A DNA stretch of 64,000 nucleotides, from assembly GCF_014650055.1 (NCBI RefSeq), contig NZ_BMUF01000003.1, positions 496,001 through 560,000 of the forward strand, written 5' to 3'. A program made the translations under genes and the position numbers. The notes under the pieces are model-generated. The model ran no database searches. It had not been told where the DNA came from and was given only the letters and a program-made list of their open reading frames with translations. Positions 1 to 7,929 of the stretch are shown here, one piece after another (within the stretch, counting starts at the first letter, position 1; each line of letters opens with the position of its first letter). This DNA comes from Streptomyces malachitofuscus. Its GTDB lineage: Bacteria > Actinomycetota > Actinomycetes > Streptomycetales > Streptomycetaceae.

Positions 1-1082
1 GGGCCCGCACGCCGGGACAGCCGTTCGCCTCCGCCTCCGTGGCGGGCCGCGATGATCTCCGCGGCGATCGAGACGGCCGTCTCCGCGGGTGAACGGCCGC
101 CCAGGTCGAGACCGACCGGGGAGGACAACCGGGCCAGGGCCTGCGCGGACACGCCCGCCTCGGCGAGCGCGCGAGCGCGACGCACATGGGTACGGCGCGA
201 CCCCAGGGCGCCCACGAACGCGACGTCGAGTCCCAACGCCGCCTCCAGCAGGGGGATGTCGAACTGGGGATCGTGGCTGAAGGACACGACGACCGTCCGT
301 GAGTCGATCCGCCCGTCCGTCGCCTCGCGGGCCAAGTAGGCGTCCGGGCGGGCCACGACGACCTCGTGGGCGTCGGGCATTCGCTCCGCGGTGGTGAACA
401 GCGGCCGCGCGTCGCAGACGGTGACCTCGTAGCCCAGGGTGCGGCCGACCGAGGCGAGAGCCGCGGCGAAGTCACCGGCCCCGAACAGCAGCATCCGGGG
501 CGGCGGGGCCAGGGAGCGGACGAAGACGCTGAGACCCTCGGTCGCGTAGTGGAGCAGTCCGCTGTCACCGGCGCGCAGCAGGCCGCGTGCCTCGTCCAGG
601 ACGGTGGCCGGCAGGCCCGGGTCGCCGTCACGGCCGTCGGCGTGGATCACCACAGGGGCACCCGCCGACCGCGGCCCGCGGTGCTCCAGTACCGTGACGA
701 CGGCGACGGGGACGCCGGCCCGCACGGACTCGATCACCTCGCCCAAGTGGGGAAAGGTGTGCCTGTCGACGGGCTCGACGTACACCTCCAGGGTGCCGCC
801 GCAGGTCAGGCCGACGGCGAAGGCGTCGTCGTCGCTGATGCCGTACGTCGCCCGCTGCGGGGTGCCGTCCAGCACCGACTCCCGGGCCCGTTCGAGGACG
901 TCGCCCTCCACGCAGCCGCCCGACACGGACCCCACCACCTGGCCCTCGGGCGTGAGCAGCATGGACGACCCGACCGGCCGGGGAGCGGAGCCGAAGGTGT
1001 CCACGACGGTGGCCAGCGCGGAGGTCCGCCCGGACGACCAGGCGTCGTGCAGGGTGTCCCAGAGGTCGTGGCGGCCGGTCAC
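1..1082 (-). CDS. XdhC/CoxI family maturation protein (partial, C-terminus off window)
   Basis: This is the insertion and maturation factor that handles the sulfurated molybdenum cofactor for the enzyme encoded just upstream. The GTG start at 1082 shares GTGA with the stop of the molybdenum subunit gene, so the two are translationally coupled. About 360 codons are visible before the window edge. The N-terminal XdhC/CoxI domain carries the family hallmark GSVSGGCVEG at residues 51-60, and a Rossmann-type segment (MLLFGAGDF) near residue 197 starts the second domain. E. coli has the same order, paoA-paoB-paoC-paoD. The assignment is strong; only the C-terminal end is unseen. Confidence 0.9.
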   Translation of the reverse strand, partial: MTGRHDLWDTLHDAWSSGRTSALATVVDTFGSAPRPVGSSMLLTPEGQVVGSVSGGCVEGDVLERARESVLDGTPQRATYGISDDDAFAVGLTCGGTLEVYVEPVDRHTFPHLGEVIESVRAGVPVAVVTVLEHRGPRSAGAPVVIHADGRDGDPGLPATVLDEARGLLRAGDSGLLHYATEGLSVFVRSLAPPPRMLLFGAGDFAAALASVGRTLGYEVTVCDARPLFTTAERMPDAHEVVVARPDAYLAREATDGRIDSRTVVVSFSHDPQFDIPLLEAALGLDVAFVGALGSRRTHVRRARALAEAGVSAQALARLSSPVGLDLGGRSPAETAVSIAAEIIAARHGGGGERLSRRAG

Positions 1083-3259
1083 AGCAGTTTGTCCTGGGTG
1101 AGGGGGAGGTCGCGTACGCGCTTGCCCGTGGCGTGGAACACGGCGTTGGCGATGGCGGCGGTGACCCCGGTCATCGGTGTTTCGCCGAAGCCGCGGGCGC
1201 CCAGGGCGTCGCTGGCGGGATCGGGCCGGTCGATGAACTGCACCTGGATGTCGGGGACATCGGCGTTGACGGGTATCAGGTACCCGGAAAGGTTCGGGTT
1301 GACGATCCTGGCCGTGGCGGGGTCGACGAGGGTGTGTTCGAAGAGGGTGAAGCCGATGCCCCAGATGATGCCGCCGAGGACCTGGCTGCGTGCCGTCTTG
1401 CGGTTGAGGACGGTGCCCGGGTCGTAGCAGCCCACCACACGGGTCACGCGGATCCGGCCGAGCAGGGGGTCGACGCGCACCTCCACGAAGACCGCTCCGG
1501 TCGAGTAGCCGAGCGGGGTGTCGACGGGTTCGACCTCGAAGTGCAGGGGCTTGCCGCCGTGCCCGATCACCGACCGGTAGCTGACCCGGGTCCTGCGGTC
1601 GGCGGTGTCGAAGAGATGGCCGTCCCCGGTGTCCACCCGCTCGGCGGGGACGCCGCGCAGCGGCGAGCCGGGCTGGGACACGGCCATCTCGATGACGGCC
1701 TTGCGGGCGGCGCTGCACACGCGGTTGACGGCGGTGCCGACACCGGGGGCCGTGGTGGAGGCACCCGAGGCGTAACTCAGGGGGAAGGCGCTGTCCCCGA
1801 GTTCGAACAGCACGTCCTCGACGGGGATCCCGAGAACCTCGCCGGCGATCTGCGTCATGATGGTGTACGTGCCGGTGCCGAGGTCGTGGGTGCCCACCTG
1901 GATGCGCGCCCTGCCGCGGACGTCGAAGGTCATGCGGGCCCCGGATCCCGGCCGGCCGCCGGCGGTGTGGGCGGAGGTGGCCATGCCCCAGCCGACGAGT
2001 TCCCCGCCGTCGCGCATGGAGCCGGGGCGCGGGTCGCGCCGGGACCAGCCGAACTTCGCCGCGGCACGGTCGTAGCACTCACGCAGGTAGTTGCTGCCCC
2101 ACTCCTCGCCGTCCGCCATGTTGCGGCTGCTCCAGTTGCGCTTGCGCAGCTCGACCGGGTCGAGCTTCAGGGCGTGCGCGAGTTCGTCCAGTGCCGCCTC
2201 CTGGGCGTGGCTGGAGCATGCCTCCGGGGACCGGATGAAGCTCTGGGTGGGCAGGTCCAGGCGTACGGTGCGCTGCACGTTGGACAGATGGGGGATGTCG
2301 TACAGCATGCGGATCGGCTCGCTGCTGTTGAACAGGGCGACGTCGCCCCGGGTGACCTGCTGGGTGCTCACATGGTCGAGCGCGGTGATCCGGCCGTCGC
2401 GGGTGGCACCGATGCCGATCCTCTGATGCGTCTCCGCGCGGTGCCCGTTGGAGGTGAACATGTGCGCCCGGGACAGCACGAGCTTGACCGGCCTGCCCAC
2501 GGCACGCGCGGCGGCGCAGGCCAGGACGGTGTGCGCCCAGACCGGTCCCTTCGAGCCGAACCCGCCGCCGAGATAGCGGGAGATCACCCGGACGTCGTCG
2601 AGCGGCACGTCCAGGGCCTCGCTGACGACGTGCTGGGTGTTGCCCAGGGCCTGCGTGGTCTCGTACACCGTCACCTTCGAGCCCTTCCACACGGCGGTGG
2701 TGGCGTGGGGCTCGATCGGGTTGTGGTGGTGCATGGGGATCGTGAACTCGGCCTCGACACGGACGTCGGCCCGGGCCATGCCCTCGGCGACGTCACCCCG
2801 CTCGAAGGTGTTGGGGCCGTCGGGTCCGCTGGGCGCCAGGAACGGCACACCCATCGCCAACTCGCCCAGCGGGCGGCCGGTTTCCTCGTACTCGACCTCG
2901 ACCAGCTCCGCGGCCCGCTGGGCCTGCTCCAGCGTCTGTGCGACGACGAAGGCGACCGGCTGACCCGCGTGGTGGATCTCGGGTGACTGGATGGGGATGA
3001 AGGGCTTGAAGAACGGCCGGTAGGTGGGCTGCTTCAGCCGCGGCATGGTCTCGTGGGTGTAGACGGCGACGACCCCGCCGGCGGCCTCCGCGGCCCGCGT
3101 GTCGATCCTGGTGATGCGCCCGCGGGCTATGGTGCTCATGGCCATGAACCCGTGCAGCAGCCGGGGGACACGGACGTCCGCGGTGTACTCGGCCGCACCG
3201 GTCACCTTCAGCCGGGACTCCACGCGGGACAGCGGCCGGCCGACGACGTCGGTGTTCAT
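1079..3259 (-). CDS. Xanthine dehydrogenase family molybdopterin-binding subunit (PaoC-like)
   Basis: This is the large catalytic subunit (726 aa) of a molybdenum hydroxylase, probably oxidising aldehydes with water as oxygen donor. The cofactor-binding motif GGGFGSKG lies at residues 231-238. The near-C-terminal GARGFGETP holds the conserved catalytic glutamate of the family. The length is close to PaoC-type enzymes (about 730 aa). Its start overlaps the end of the FAD subunit gene (3256-3259), and its stop overlaps the xdhC-like start. No signal peptide is visible; in PaoABC-type enzymes the folded complex is exported by the Tat signal on the iron-sulfur subunit. The true substrate cannot be read from the sequence. 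Confidence 0.93.
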   Translation of the reverse strand: MNTDVVGRPLSRVESRLKVTGAAEYTADVRVPRLLHGFMAMSTIARGRITRIDTRAAEAAGGVVAVYTHETMPRLKQPTYRPFFKPFIPIQSPEIHHAGQPVAFVVAQTLEQAQRAAELVEVEYEETGRPLGELAMGVPFLAPSGPDGPNTFERGDVAEGMARADVRVEAEFTIPMHHHNPIEPHATTAVWKGSKVTVYETTQALGNTQHVVSEALDVPLDDVRVISRYLGGGFGSKGPVWAHTVLACAAARAVGRPVKLVLSRAHMFTSNGHRAETHQRIGIGATRDGRITALDHVSTQQVTRGDVALFNSSEPIRMLYDIPHLSNVQRTVRLDLPTQSFIRSPEACSSHAQEAALDELAHALKLDPVELRKRNWSSRNMADGEEWGSNYLRECYDRAAAKFGWSRRDPRPGSMRDGGELVGWGMATSAHTAGGRPGSGARMTFDVRGRARIQVGTHDLGTGTYTIMTQIAGEVLGIPVEDVLFELGDSAFPLSYASGASTTAPGVGTAVNRVCSAARKAVIEMAVSQPGSPLRGVPAERVDTGDGHLFDTADRRTRVSYRSVIGHGGKPLHFEVEPVDTPLGYSTGAVFVEVRVDPLLGRIRVTRVVGCYDPGTVLNRKTARSQVLGGIIWGIGFTLFEHTLVDPATARIVNPNLSGYLIPVNADVPDIQVQFIDRPDPASDALGARGFGETPMTGVTAAIANAVFHATGKRVRDLPLTQDKLL

Positions 3260-4242
3260 CGGGAACCTCCGGTGTAGCGGCCGAGCACGTCCTGGAGTGC
3301 GCGCTGCACCAGCTCGACCTTGAACTCGTTGTCCTCGCGGGGTTGGGCGTCCCGGACCAGGACGCGCCCGGCAGCCGCGATGTTCCGCTCCGTCAGCGGC
3401 TTGCCCCGCAACGCGGCCTCGGCCTCGGCGGAGCGCCAGGGTTGGGTGGCGATGCCGCCGAAGGCGAGGCGTGCCTCCTCGACGATCCGGCCGCGCGTCC
3501 GCAGCACGGCGGCGACGGACACGACGGCGAACTCGAACGTGGCACGGTCGCGCAGTTTCAGATAGCGCTGGTGGGTCCCGGCCGGGGGCAGCGGGACCTC
3601 GACCGCGGTGATCAGTTCACCGTGCCGGAGGGCGTTGTCGATGTGGGGCGTGTCGCCGGGCTCCCGGTAGAAGTCGGCGAGGGAGACGGTGCGGGCGCCG
3701 TCCGGCCCGAGCGTGTGCACGGTGGCGTCCAGGGCGCGCAGGGCGACCGCGAGATCGGAGGGGTGGACGGCGATGCAGTGGTCGCCGCCGCCCAGTACGG
3801 CGTGCCAGCGGCTGCGGCCCTCCAGAGCGGCACAACCCGAGCCCGGCTCGCGCTTGTTGCAGGCGAAGCCCGTGCCGCGGAAGTACCAGCAGCGGGTGCG
3901 CTGGAGCAGATTGCCCCCGATCGTCGCCATGGTGCGGACCTGCGGCGAGGCGCTCGCGAGCAGTGCCTGGGAGAGCAGCGGCAGCCGCTTGGGGACCACC
4001 GGGTGCAGGGCCACGTCCGCCATCCGGGCCATGGCGCCGATGCGCAGCCGCCCTCCGGATTCCTCGATGCCGGCGAGGGGGAGCCTGCTGATGTCGACCA
4101 CCAGAGCGTGGTCCTCGGCGCCGTCCTTCATCAGGTTCAGCAGGTCCGTACCGCCCGCGACGAACGTCGCGTCCGCGCTGCGGGCGACCAGGCGTACGGC
4201 CTCGGCCGCCGCATCCGGGCGGACATAGGAGAAGTCCCTCAT
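3256..4242 (-). CDS. FAD-binding subunit with extra [4Fe-4S] cysteines (PaoB-like)
   Basis: This 328-aa FAD-binding subunit passes electrons from the molybdenum centre to the acceptor. The ATG at 4242 shares ATGA with the upstream stop and begins MRDFSYVRP, the normal family start; a longer frame upstream is just read-through of the neighbour. The FAD-binding stretch TIGGNLLQ is followed by an insertion with cysteines in RTRC, FACNKR and GSGC. That pattern matches PaoB of E. coli, which binds an additional [4Fe-4S] cluster, and separates this enzyme from ordinary xanthine dehydrogenases. Second gene of the operon. Confidence 0.92.
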   Translation of the reverse strand: MRDFSYVRPDAAAEAVRLVARSADATFVAGGTDLLNLMKDGAEDHALVVDISRLPLAGIEESGGRLRIGAMARMADVALHPVVPKRLPLLSQALLASASPQVRTMATIGGNLLQRTRCWYFRGTGFACNKREPGSGCAALEGRSRWHAVLGGGDHCIAVHPSDLAVALRALDATVHTLGPDGARTVSLADFYREPGDTPHIDNALRHGELITAVEVPLPPAGTHQRYLKLRDRATFEFAVVSVAAVLRTRGRIVEEARLAFGGIATQPWRSAEAEAALRGKPLTERNIAAAGRVLVRDAQPREDNEFKVELVQRALQDVLGRYTGGSR

Positions 4243-4844
4243 CAGCGCACCGCCTTGGCGGCGTCGGCGACCGCGTCGACGATGTTCGGGTAGCAGCTGC
4301 AGCGGCACAGATTGCCGCTCATCCACTCACGGATCTCGTCCTCGGAACCGGTGTGGCCCTCCTCGATGCAGGCCACCGCCGACATGATCTGTCCCGGCGT
4401 GCAGATGCCGCACTGGAAGGCATCACGCCGGATGAACGCCTCCTGCACCGGGTGGAGCCGCTCCCCGCGGGCGAGGCCCTCGACGGTGGTGATGGAGCGT
4501 CCGTCCTGCATGACGGCCAGCGTCAGACACGCCTTGATGCGCCGCCCGTCGGCAAGCACGGTGCAGGCGCCGCACTCACCTCGGTCGCAGCCCTTCTTGG
4601 CGCCGGTGAGCCCGGCCCGCTCACGCAGGGCGTCGAGCAGGGTGACCCGGGCCTCGACTCCCTCCAGGCGGTGCCGTTCTCCATTGACCTCCAGCGTGAG
4701 GTCGGTGACCGCCTTGGGCTGTGCCGCCTGCCGGACTTGGTGGGGTGCGGTCACGGGCCGCGGGCCGTCCGGGAGCGGGGCCATCACGGCCGCCGCTGCG
4801 GCACCCCCCGATTTCAGGACGTTGCGCCTGCTGTGTTCGGGCAT
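4242..4844 (-). CDS. (2Fe-2S)-binding subunit with Tat-like signal (PaoA-like)
   Basis: This small subunit (200 aa) carries two [2Fe-2S] clusters. The start chosen is the ATG at 4844 (MPEHSRRNVLKSGG), because it begins a twin-arginine type leader (SRRNVLK) followed by a hydrophobic alanine-rich run; the frame stays open further upstream but that extension has no coding character. The plant-type ferredoxin motif CDRGECGACTV and the C-terminal helical-domain motif CGICTPGQ...CRCSCYPN are intact. Export as a folded complex by Tat is the known behaviour of PaoA proteins and is inferred here. First gene of the operon. Confidence 0.92.
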   Translation of the reverse strand: MPEHSRRNVLKSGGAAAAAVMAPLPDGPRPVTAPHQVRQAAQPKAVTDLTLEVNGERHRLEGVEARVTLLDALRERAGLTGAKKGCDRGECGACTVLADGRRIKACLTLAVMQDGRSITTVEGLARGERLHPVQEAFIRRDAFQCGICTPGQIMSAVACIEEGHTGSEDEIREWMSGNLCRCSCYPNIVDAVADAAKAVR

Positions 4845-5014
4845 GGGCGAACGACTCCTCGTCTGCGGGTTCGGTGGGATGAGACCGAGCCTGGGCCTCC
4901 GCGCGGCATTCGTCCAACGCCAAATGGGAATGCTCGCCATGCGCCCCACGCATGACAACGGCCATCGAATCCGCGGTACATGCGTGACCTGCATGCGGGC
5001 GCTACCGTGGGTGC
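4845..5014. promoter_or_regulatory. Divergent promoter region between pao-like operon and LysR gene
   Basis: This 170-bp gap separates the divergent operon and regulator, the usual place for a LysR binding site. An 8-bp perfect inverted repeat, CACGCATG at 4947-4954 and CATGCGTG at 4979-4986 with centres 32 bp apart, is the clearest candidate operator. No good -35/-10 pair was identified by eye. Confidence 0.45.
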
Positions 5015-5935
5015 GTGTCACTTCTGCGGAACGTCGACCTCAACCTCCTCGAAGCGCTGGCGGTGCTACTCGAGGAGAGACATGTGACGCGCGCCGCCGA
5101 CCGGTACCACCTGAGCCAGTCGGCCATGAGCCGTGTGCTGCAACGCCTCAGGGAGACCTTCGACGACGAACTCCTGGTGCGGACACCCAGCGGCTACGAA
5201 CCCACCCGCCGCGGCCGGGAGATCCAGTCGGAACTCGCCGTCATCCTGCCGCGACTGGAGATGCTGCTGCGCGGTGAGACCTTCGACCCGGCGAAGGCCA
5301 CCGGTCAACTCCGCATCCACTGCACCGACTACGCCACCTCCGTGCTCGGCCCCGGCCTGCTTCCGCGTCTCGTCCGTGAGGCGCCGGGCATCACCTTCGG
5401 CGTCGCCCCGTTGAGCGACCAGTCCTTCACCGACGTCGAACAGGGCCGCGCGGACCTGGCGATCGCCGGTGTCACGGCACCTCCTTCCCTGCACTGGCAG
5501 ACGCTCTTCGAGGAGGAGTTCGTCTGCCTCCTGGCGCGGGACCACCCCGTCACCGCGGACCGGTTGAGCATCGAGGACTTCATCGCCCATCCGCACGTGG
5601 TCATCACCGTCCTCGCCGACGGCCAGACCATGGTCGAACGCCGCTTGGACGAGCACGGGCTGCGCCGCCGTACCGGCTTGAGGGTGCCGTACTTCTCCGC
5701 CGCGGCCGGCGCTCTCCCCGGTACGGAGCTCATCGCCGCCCTCCCGCGCCGCAGCGCACTGGCCTACGCCGATCATCCCGACTACCGCATGGCCGAGGCT
5801 CCCGACGAACTCCCGCCGTTCCCCTACGGCATGGCGTGGCATCCCCGCGTCGACGACGACCCGGCGCACCGATGGCTGCGGCAGACCGTACGGGAGACCA
5901 CAGCGTTGGCGACCCGGCAACAGACGGACCGCTGA
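5015..5935 (+). CDS. LysR family transcriptional regulator
   Basis: A 306-aa LysR-type regulator. The N-terminal winged helix-turn-helix (NLLEALAVLLEERHVTRAADRYHLSQSAMSR, residues about 10-40) is textbook for the family, and an effector-binding domain of type 2 periplasmic fold follows. The GTG at 5015 gives MSLLRNVDLN, the normal LysR start. It lies head to head with the molybdenum oxidoreductase operon, so it probably controls that operon in response to an aldehyde or related effector; that link is from position only. Confidence 0.93.
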   Translation: MSLLRNVDLNLLEALAVLLEERHVTRAADRYHLSQSAMSRVLQRLRETFDDELLVRTPSGYEPTRRGREIQSELAVILPRLEMLLRGETFDPAKATGQLRIHCTDYATSVLGPGLLPRLVREAPGITFGVAPLSDQSFTDVEQGRADLAIAGVTAPPSLHWQTLFEEEFVCLLARDHPVTADRLSIEDFIAHPHVVITVLADGQTMVERRLDEHGLRRRTGLRVPYFSAAAGALPGTELIAALPRRSALAYADHPDYRMAEAPDELPPFPYGMAWHPRVDDDPAHRWLRQTVRETTALATRQQTDR

Positions 5936-6088
5936 CGCCTCGAGCGGAAGGGCGTCGCCACGGACATCCCGGTGTTGAGGACCGTCAAGAACTCGTCATC
6001 TGCAACCGAGGGCGTCCGTCAAGCCCGCCCCGCAGGATCGGAGCCCAAGGCCTCAACCGACCGGAATCGAGAAGAGGAAAGCCCACCC

Positions 6089-6772
6089 ATGCACACGGTA
6101 GTTCTCGCCGGCGGTCCGACACTCGTCCGCGCCGCTGTCGCCGAGGTCGTCGAGCTGAGCGGTTCCATGACGGTGGTGGGACAGACCGTGGGGCACGGCG
6201 AGCTCCGGGACCTGCTCAGGACCGACGGGGGACCGCATGCCGTACTCCTCGACCGTTCCGTCCGGCTCGACGGCGCCCTCGACCTCCCGGACGTCGTCAC
6301 CGTGGCCGCCGCGGCCGCCCGCACCCTTGTCCTCGGTGTCTCCGACATCCGGGAAGCCGACGCCTGTCTGCGGGCAGGCGCCACAGGAGTGCTGGCTCCG
6401 GGCGTCACCGCCGCTCAACTGACGGGAGCCATGGAGACGGTGCTGGCCGGCGGACTCGTCGTGGTCCTGGAAACCGCGCCGGCCCTCGAGGCCCACGCGC
6501 GACAGACCGTGGGTTCACGCGTGGCCGCGCCGTTGTCCGGACGGGAGCGGGAGATCCTCACCCTGCTGGCGACCGGCCAGGAAGGCTCCGCCATCGCACA
6601 TCACCTGAATCTCAGCCCGCTGACCGTGAAGACCCACATAGCCAACATGCTGACCAAGCTCGGCGCCCGTCACCGCGGTCAGCTCATCAGCTACGCCTAC
6701 GAGAACGGCATCGTGGTGCCGGGTGCGACACCACTGCACCCCTTCGTCGGTCAACTGGCCGAAGCGTCCTGA
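6089..6772 (+). CDS. LuxR-type regulator with degenerate receiver domain
   Basis: A 227-aa NarL/FixJ-like protein. The ATG at 6089 (MHTVVLAGG) follows a purine-rich GAGAAGAGGAAAG sequence; the longer open frame upstream is not supported. The C-terminal 65 residues form a clear LuxR helix-turn-helix (LSGREREILTLLATGQEG...SPLTVKTHIANMLTKLGARHR). The N-terminal half has receiver-like size and an Asp in HAVLLDRS, but the usual acidic pair after the first strand is missing (VLAGGPTLV). It may therefore be an atypical receiver working without phosphorylation. No kinase gene is adjacent. Confidence 0.85.
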   Translation: MHTVVLAGGPTLVRAAVAEVVELSGSMTVVGQTVGHGELRDLLRTDGGPHAVLLDRSVRLDGALDLPDVVTVAAAAARTLVLGVSDIREADACLRAGATGVLAPGVTAAQLTGAMETVLAGGLVVVLETAPALEAHARQTVGSRVAAPLSGREREILTLLATGQEGSAIAHHLNLSPLTVKTHIANMLTKLGARHRGQLISYAYENGIVVPGATPLHPFVGQLAEAS

Positions 6773-6821
6773 GGAGGCGGAAGCCCACGCCGACGGGCCG
6801 GTTTCCGTCGTCGAATGCCGA

Positions 6822-7469
6822 TCAGCCCGGCCGGATCACGGTGGACGTCGAGGGCCGGGAGGCGTCGGCTGCGGTGAGCAGAGCGCCGTGCACGGCCGAG
6901 GACGCCGCCCGCGTGGCATAGCGAGCGGGGTCAGGGGGCCATGCGTCATCGCGTTCCTGGTGAATCAGGAGACTGACCGCTCCGTGTATGCCGGCACACA
7001 GCAGCCTGGCCGTTTCGGTGGTGCTCTCCACCGGTACTCCGGCATCGACGCAGGCTGCGACCTTGTCCCGGACATAACGGAAACACGCGTCCGCGTTCCG
7101 GCGACTGGCCTCGGTGGCCTCGCCGTCCATCACCAGTCGGTACTGGGAGGGATGGCGGAGCCCGAAGAGGATGTAGGCGACGCAGGTTTCGTGGAGCGCC
7201 GTCACCGGATCCGGGACGCCCCGGGACACCGCTTCCAACTCGGCGAACAGTGAACTCCACACCCGCAGGCACGTGGCGTGGACGAGTTCCGTCTTCGAGG
7301 CGAAGTGGAGGTAGACGGCCGGCGGTGTGACGCCCGCGCTGCTCGCCACGGCGCGAATCGTCAGAGCGTCGGCACCACCGTCCTCGAGCAGTTGACCGGC
7401 GATGTCGAGAAGCCGCTCGCGGAGCAGTCCGCCCCGGCCCTTGGCGGCGCGAACCCGGGAGCCGGTCAC
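6822..7469 (-). CDS. TetR family transcriptional regulator
   Basis: A 215-aa TetR regulator. The GTG at 7469 shares GTGA with the stop of the thioesterase gene, so translation is coupled; a longer frame into the thioesterase is unlikely. The N-terminal helix-turn-helix (LTIRAVASSAGVTPPAVYLHFASKTEL) is clear and is followed by a TetR_C_13/WHG-like ligand domain. It is co-transcribed behind the thioesterase and probably represses the shared promoter at 7883-7922. Confidence 0.9.
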   Translation of the reverse strand: MTGSRVRAAKGRGGLLRERLLDIAGQLLEDGGADALTIRAVASSAGVTPPAVYLHFASKTELVHATCLRVWSSLFAELEAVSRGVPDPVTALHETCVAYILFGLRHPSQYRLVMDGEATEASRRNADACFRYVRDKVAACVDAGVPVESTTETARLLCAGIHGAVSLLIHQERDDAWPPDPARYATRAASSAVHGALLTAADASRPSTSTVIRPG

Positions 7470-7864
7470 TTCGGCTTGACGGCCGTGACCACCTGGGTCA
7501 CCCGGGCGCACAACTCGCCCCCGGTGTCGTGCACGTCCACTTCGATGACGGTGTTGCGTCCCACCCGGAGGGGGCGAGCCGTGGCAACGACGTCCGTGTG
7601 GGCCGGCCTAAGGAAGTGCGTGGTCGACTCCACGGTGGCCGGTGCGGCCCCGGCCGGGCCGTTGAGCGCGGCGCACACGGCACCGCTCACATCGGCGAGG
7701 CCCATCAACGCACCTCCGTGGAGGCCACCGCCCACCGTGGAGAGCGAGCGATCGTGGGCCAGCGTGGCCCGGACGCCGGCTGCCGTCATCTCTTCGAACA
7801 CGACTCCGAGGGTCCGGGCGTACGGCGCGAGCGCGTAGACGTCTTCGGCTGCGAGTGCGGGCAC
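7466..7864 (-). CDS. PaaI family hotdog-fold thioesterase
   Basis: A 132-aa single hotdog-domain protein of the PaaI/acyl-CoA thioesterase type. The segment GGGLHGGALMGLADVSGAVCA contains the conserved HGG...D active-site pattern, and the second half (TTHFLRPA...VGRNTVIEVDV) is typical of the fold. The GTG at 7864 is preceded by GGGAG at the proper distance. It probably hydrolyses an aryl- or acyl-CoA ester; the substrate is unknown. First gene of a two-gene unit with a TetR regulator. Confidence 0.88.
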   Translation of the reverse strand: MPALAAEDVYALAPYARTLGVVFEEMTAAGVRATLAHDRSLSTVGGGLHGGALMGLADVSGAVCAALNGPAGAAPATVESTTHFLRPAHTDVVATARPLRVGRNTVIEVDVHDTGGELCARVTQVVTAVKPK

Positions 7865-7882
7865 GGGGTGCTCCCATCTGGG

Positions 7883-7922
7883 TTGACGACGATAAGTTAT
7901 CGGCGTTAATTCAGGTCGTCAA
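7883..7922. promoter_or_regulatory. Promoter/operator of thioesterase-tetR unit
   Basis: A perfect 8-bp inverted repeat TTGACGAC (7883-7890) / GTCGTCAA (7915-7922) encloses a second palindrome GATAAGTTATC (7891-7901). On the minus strand TTGACG at 7922-7917 can serve as the -35 element. The nested symmetry over the promoter is what an autoregulating TetR protein would bind. Confidence 0.5.
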
Positions 7923-7929
7923 CACGGGA

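Noticed and set aside
366..2986. Long plus-strand open frames opposite the molybdenum oxidoreductase genes
   Set aside because: They mirror the codon bias of the minus-strand genes, have Gly/Arg/Ala-rich low-complexity products and no recognisable motif; the minus-strand proteins have full family motifs.
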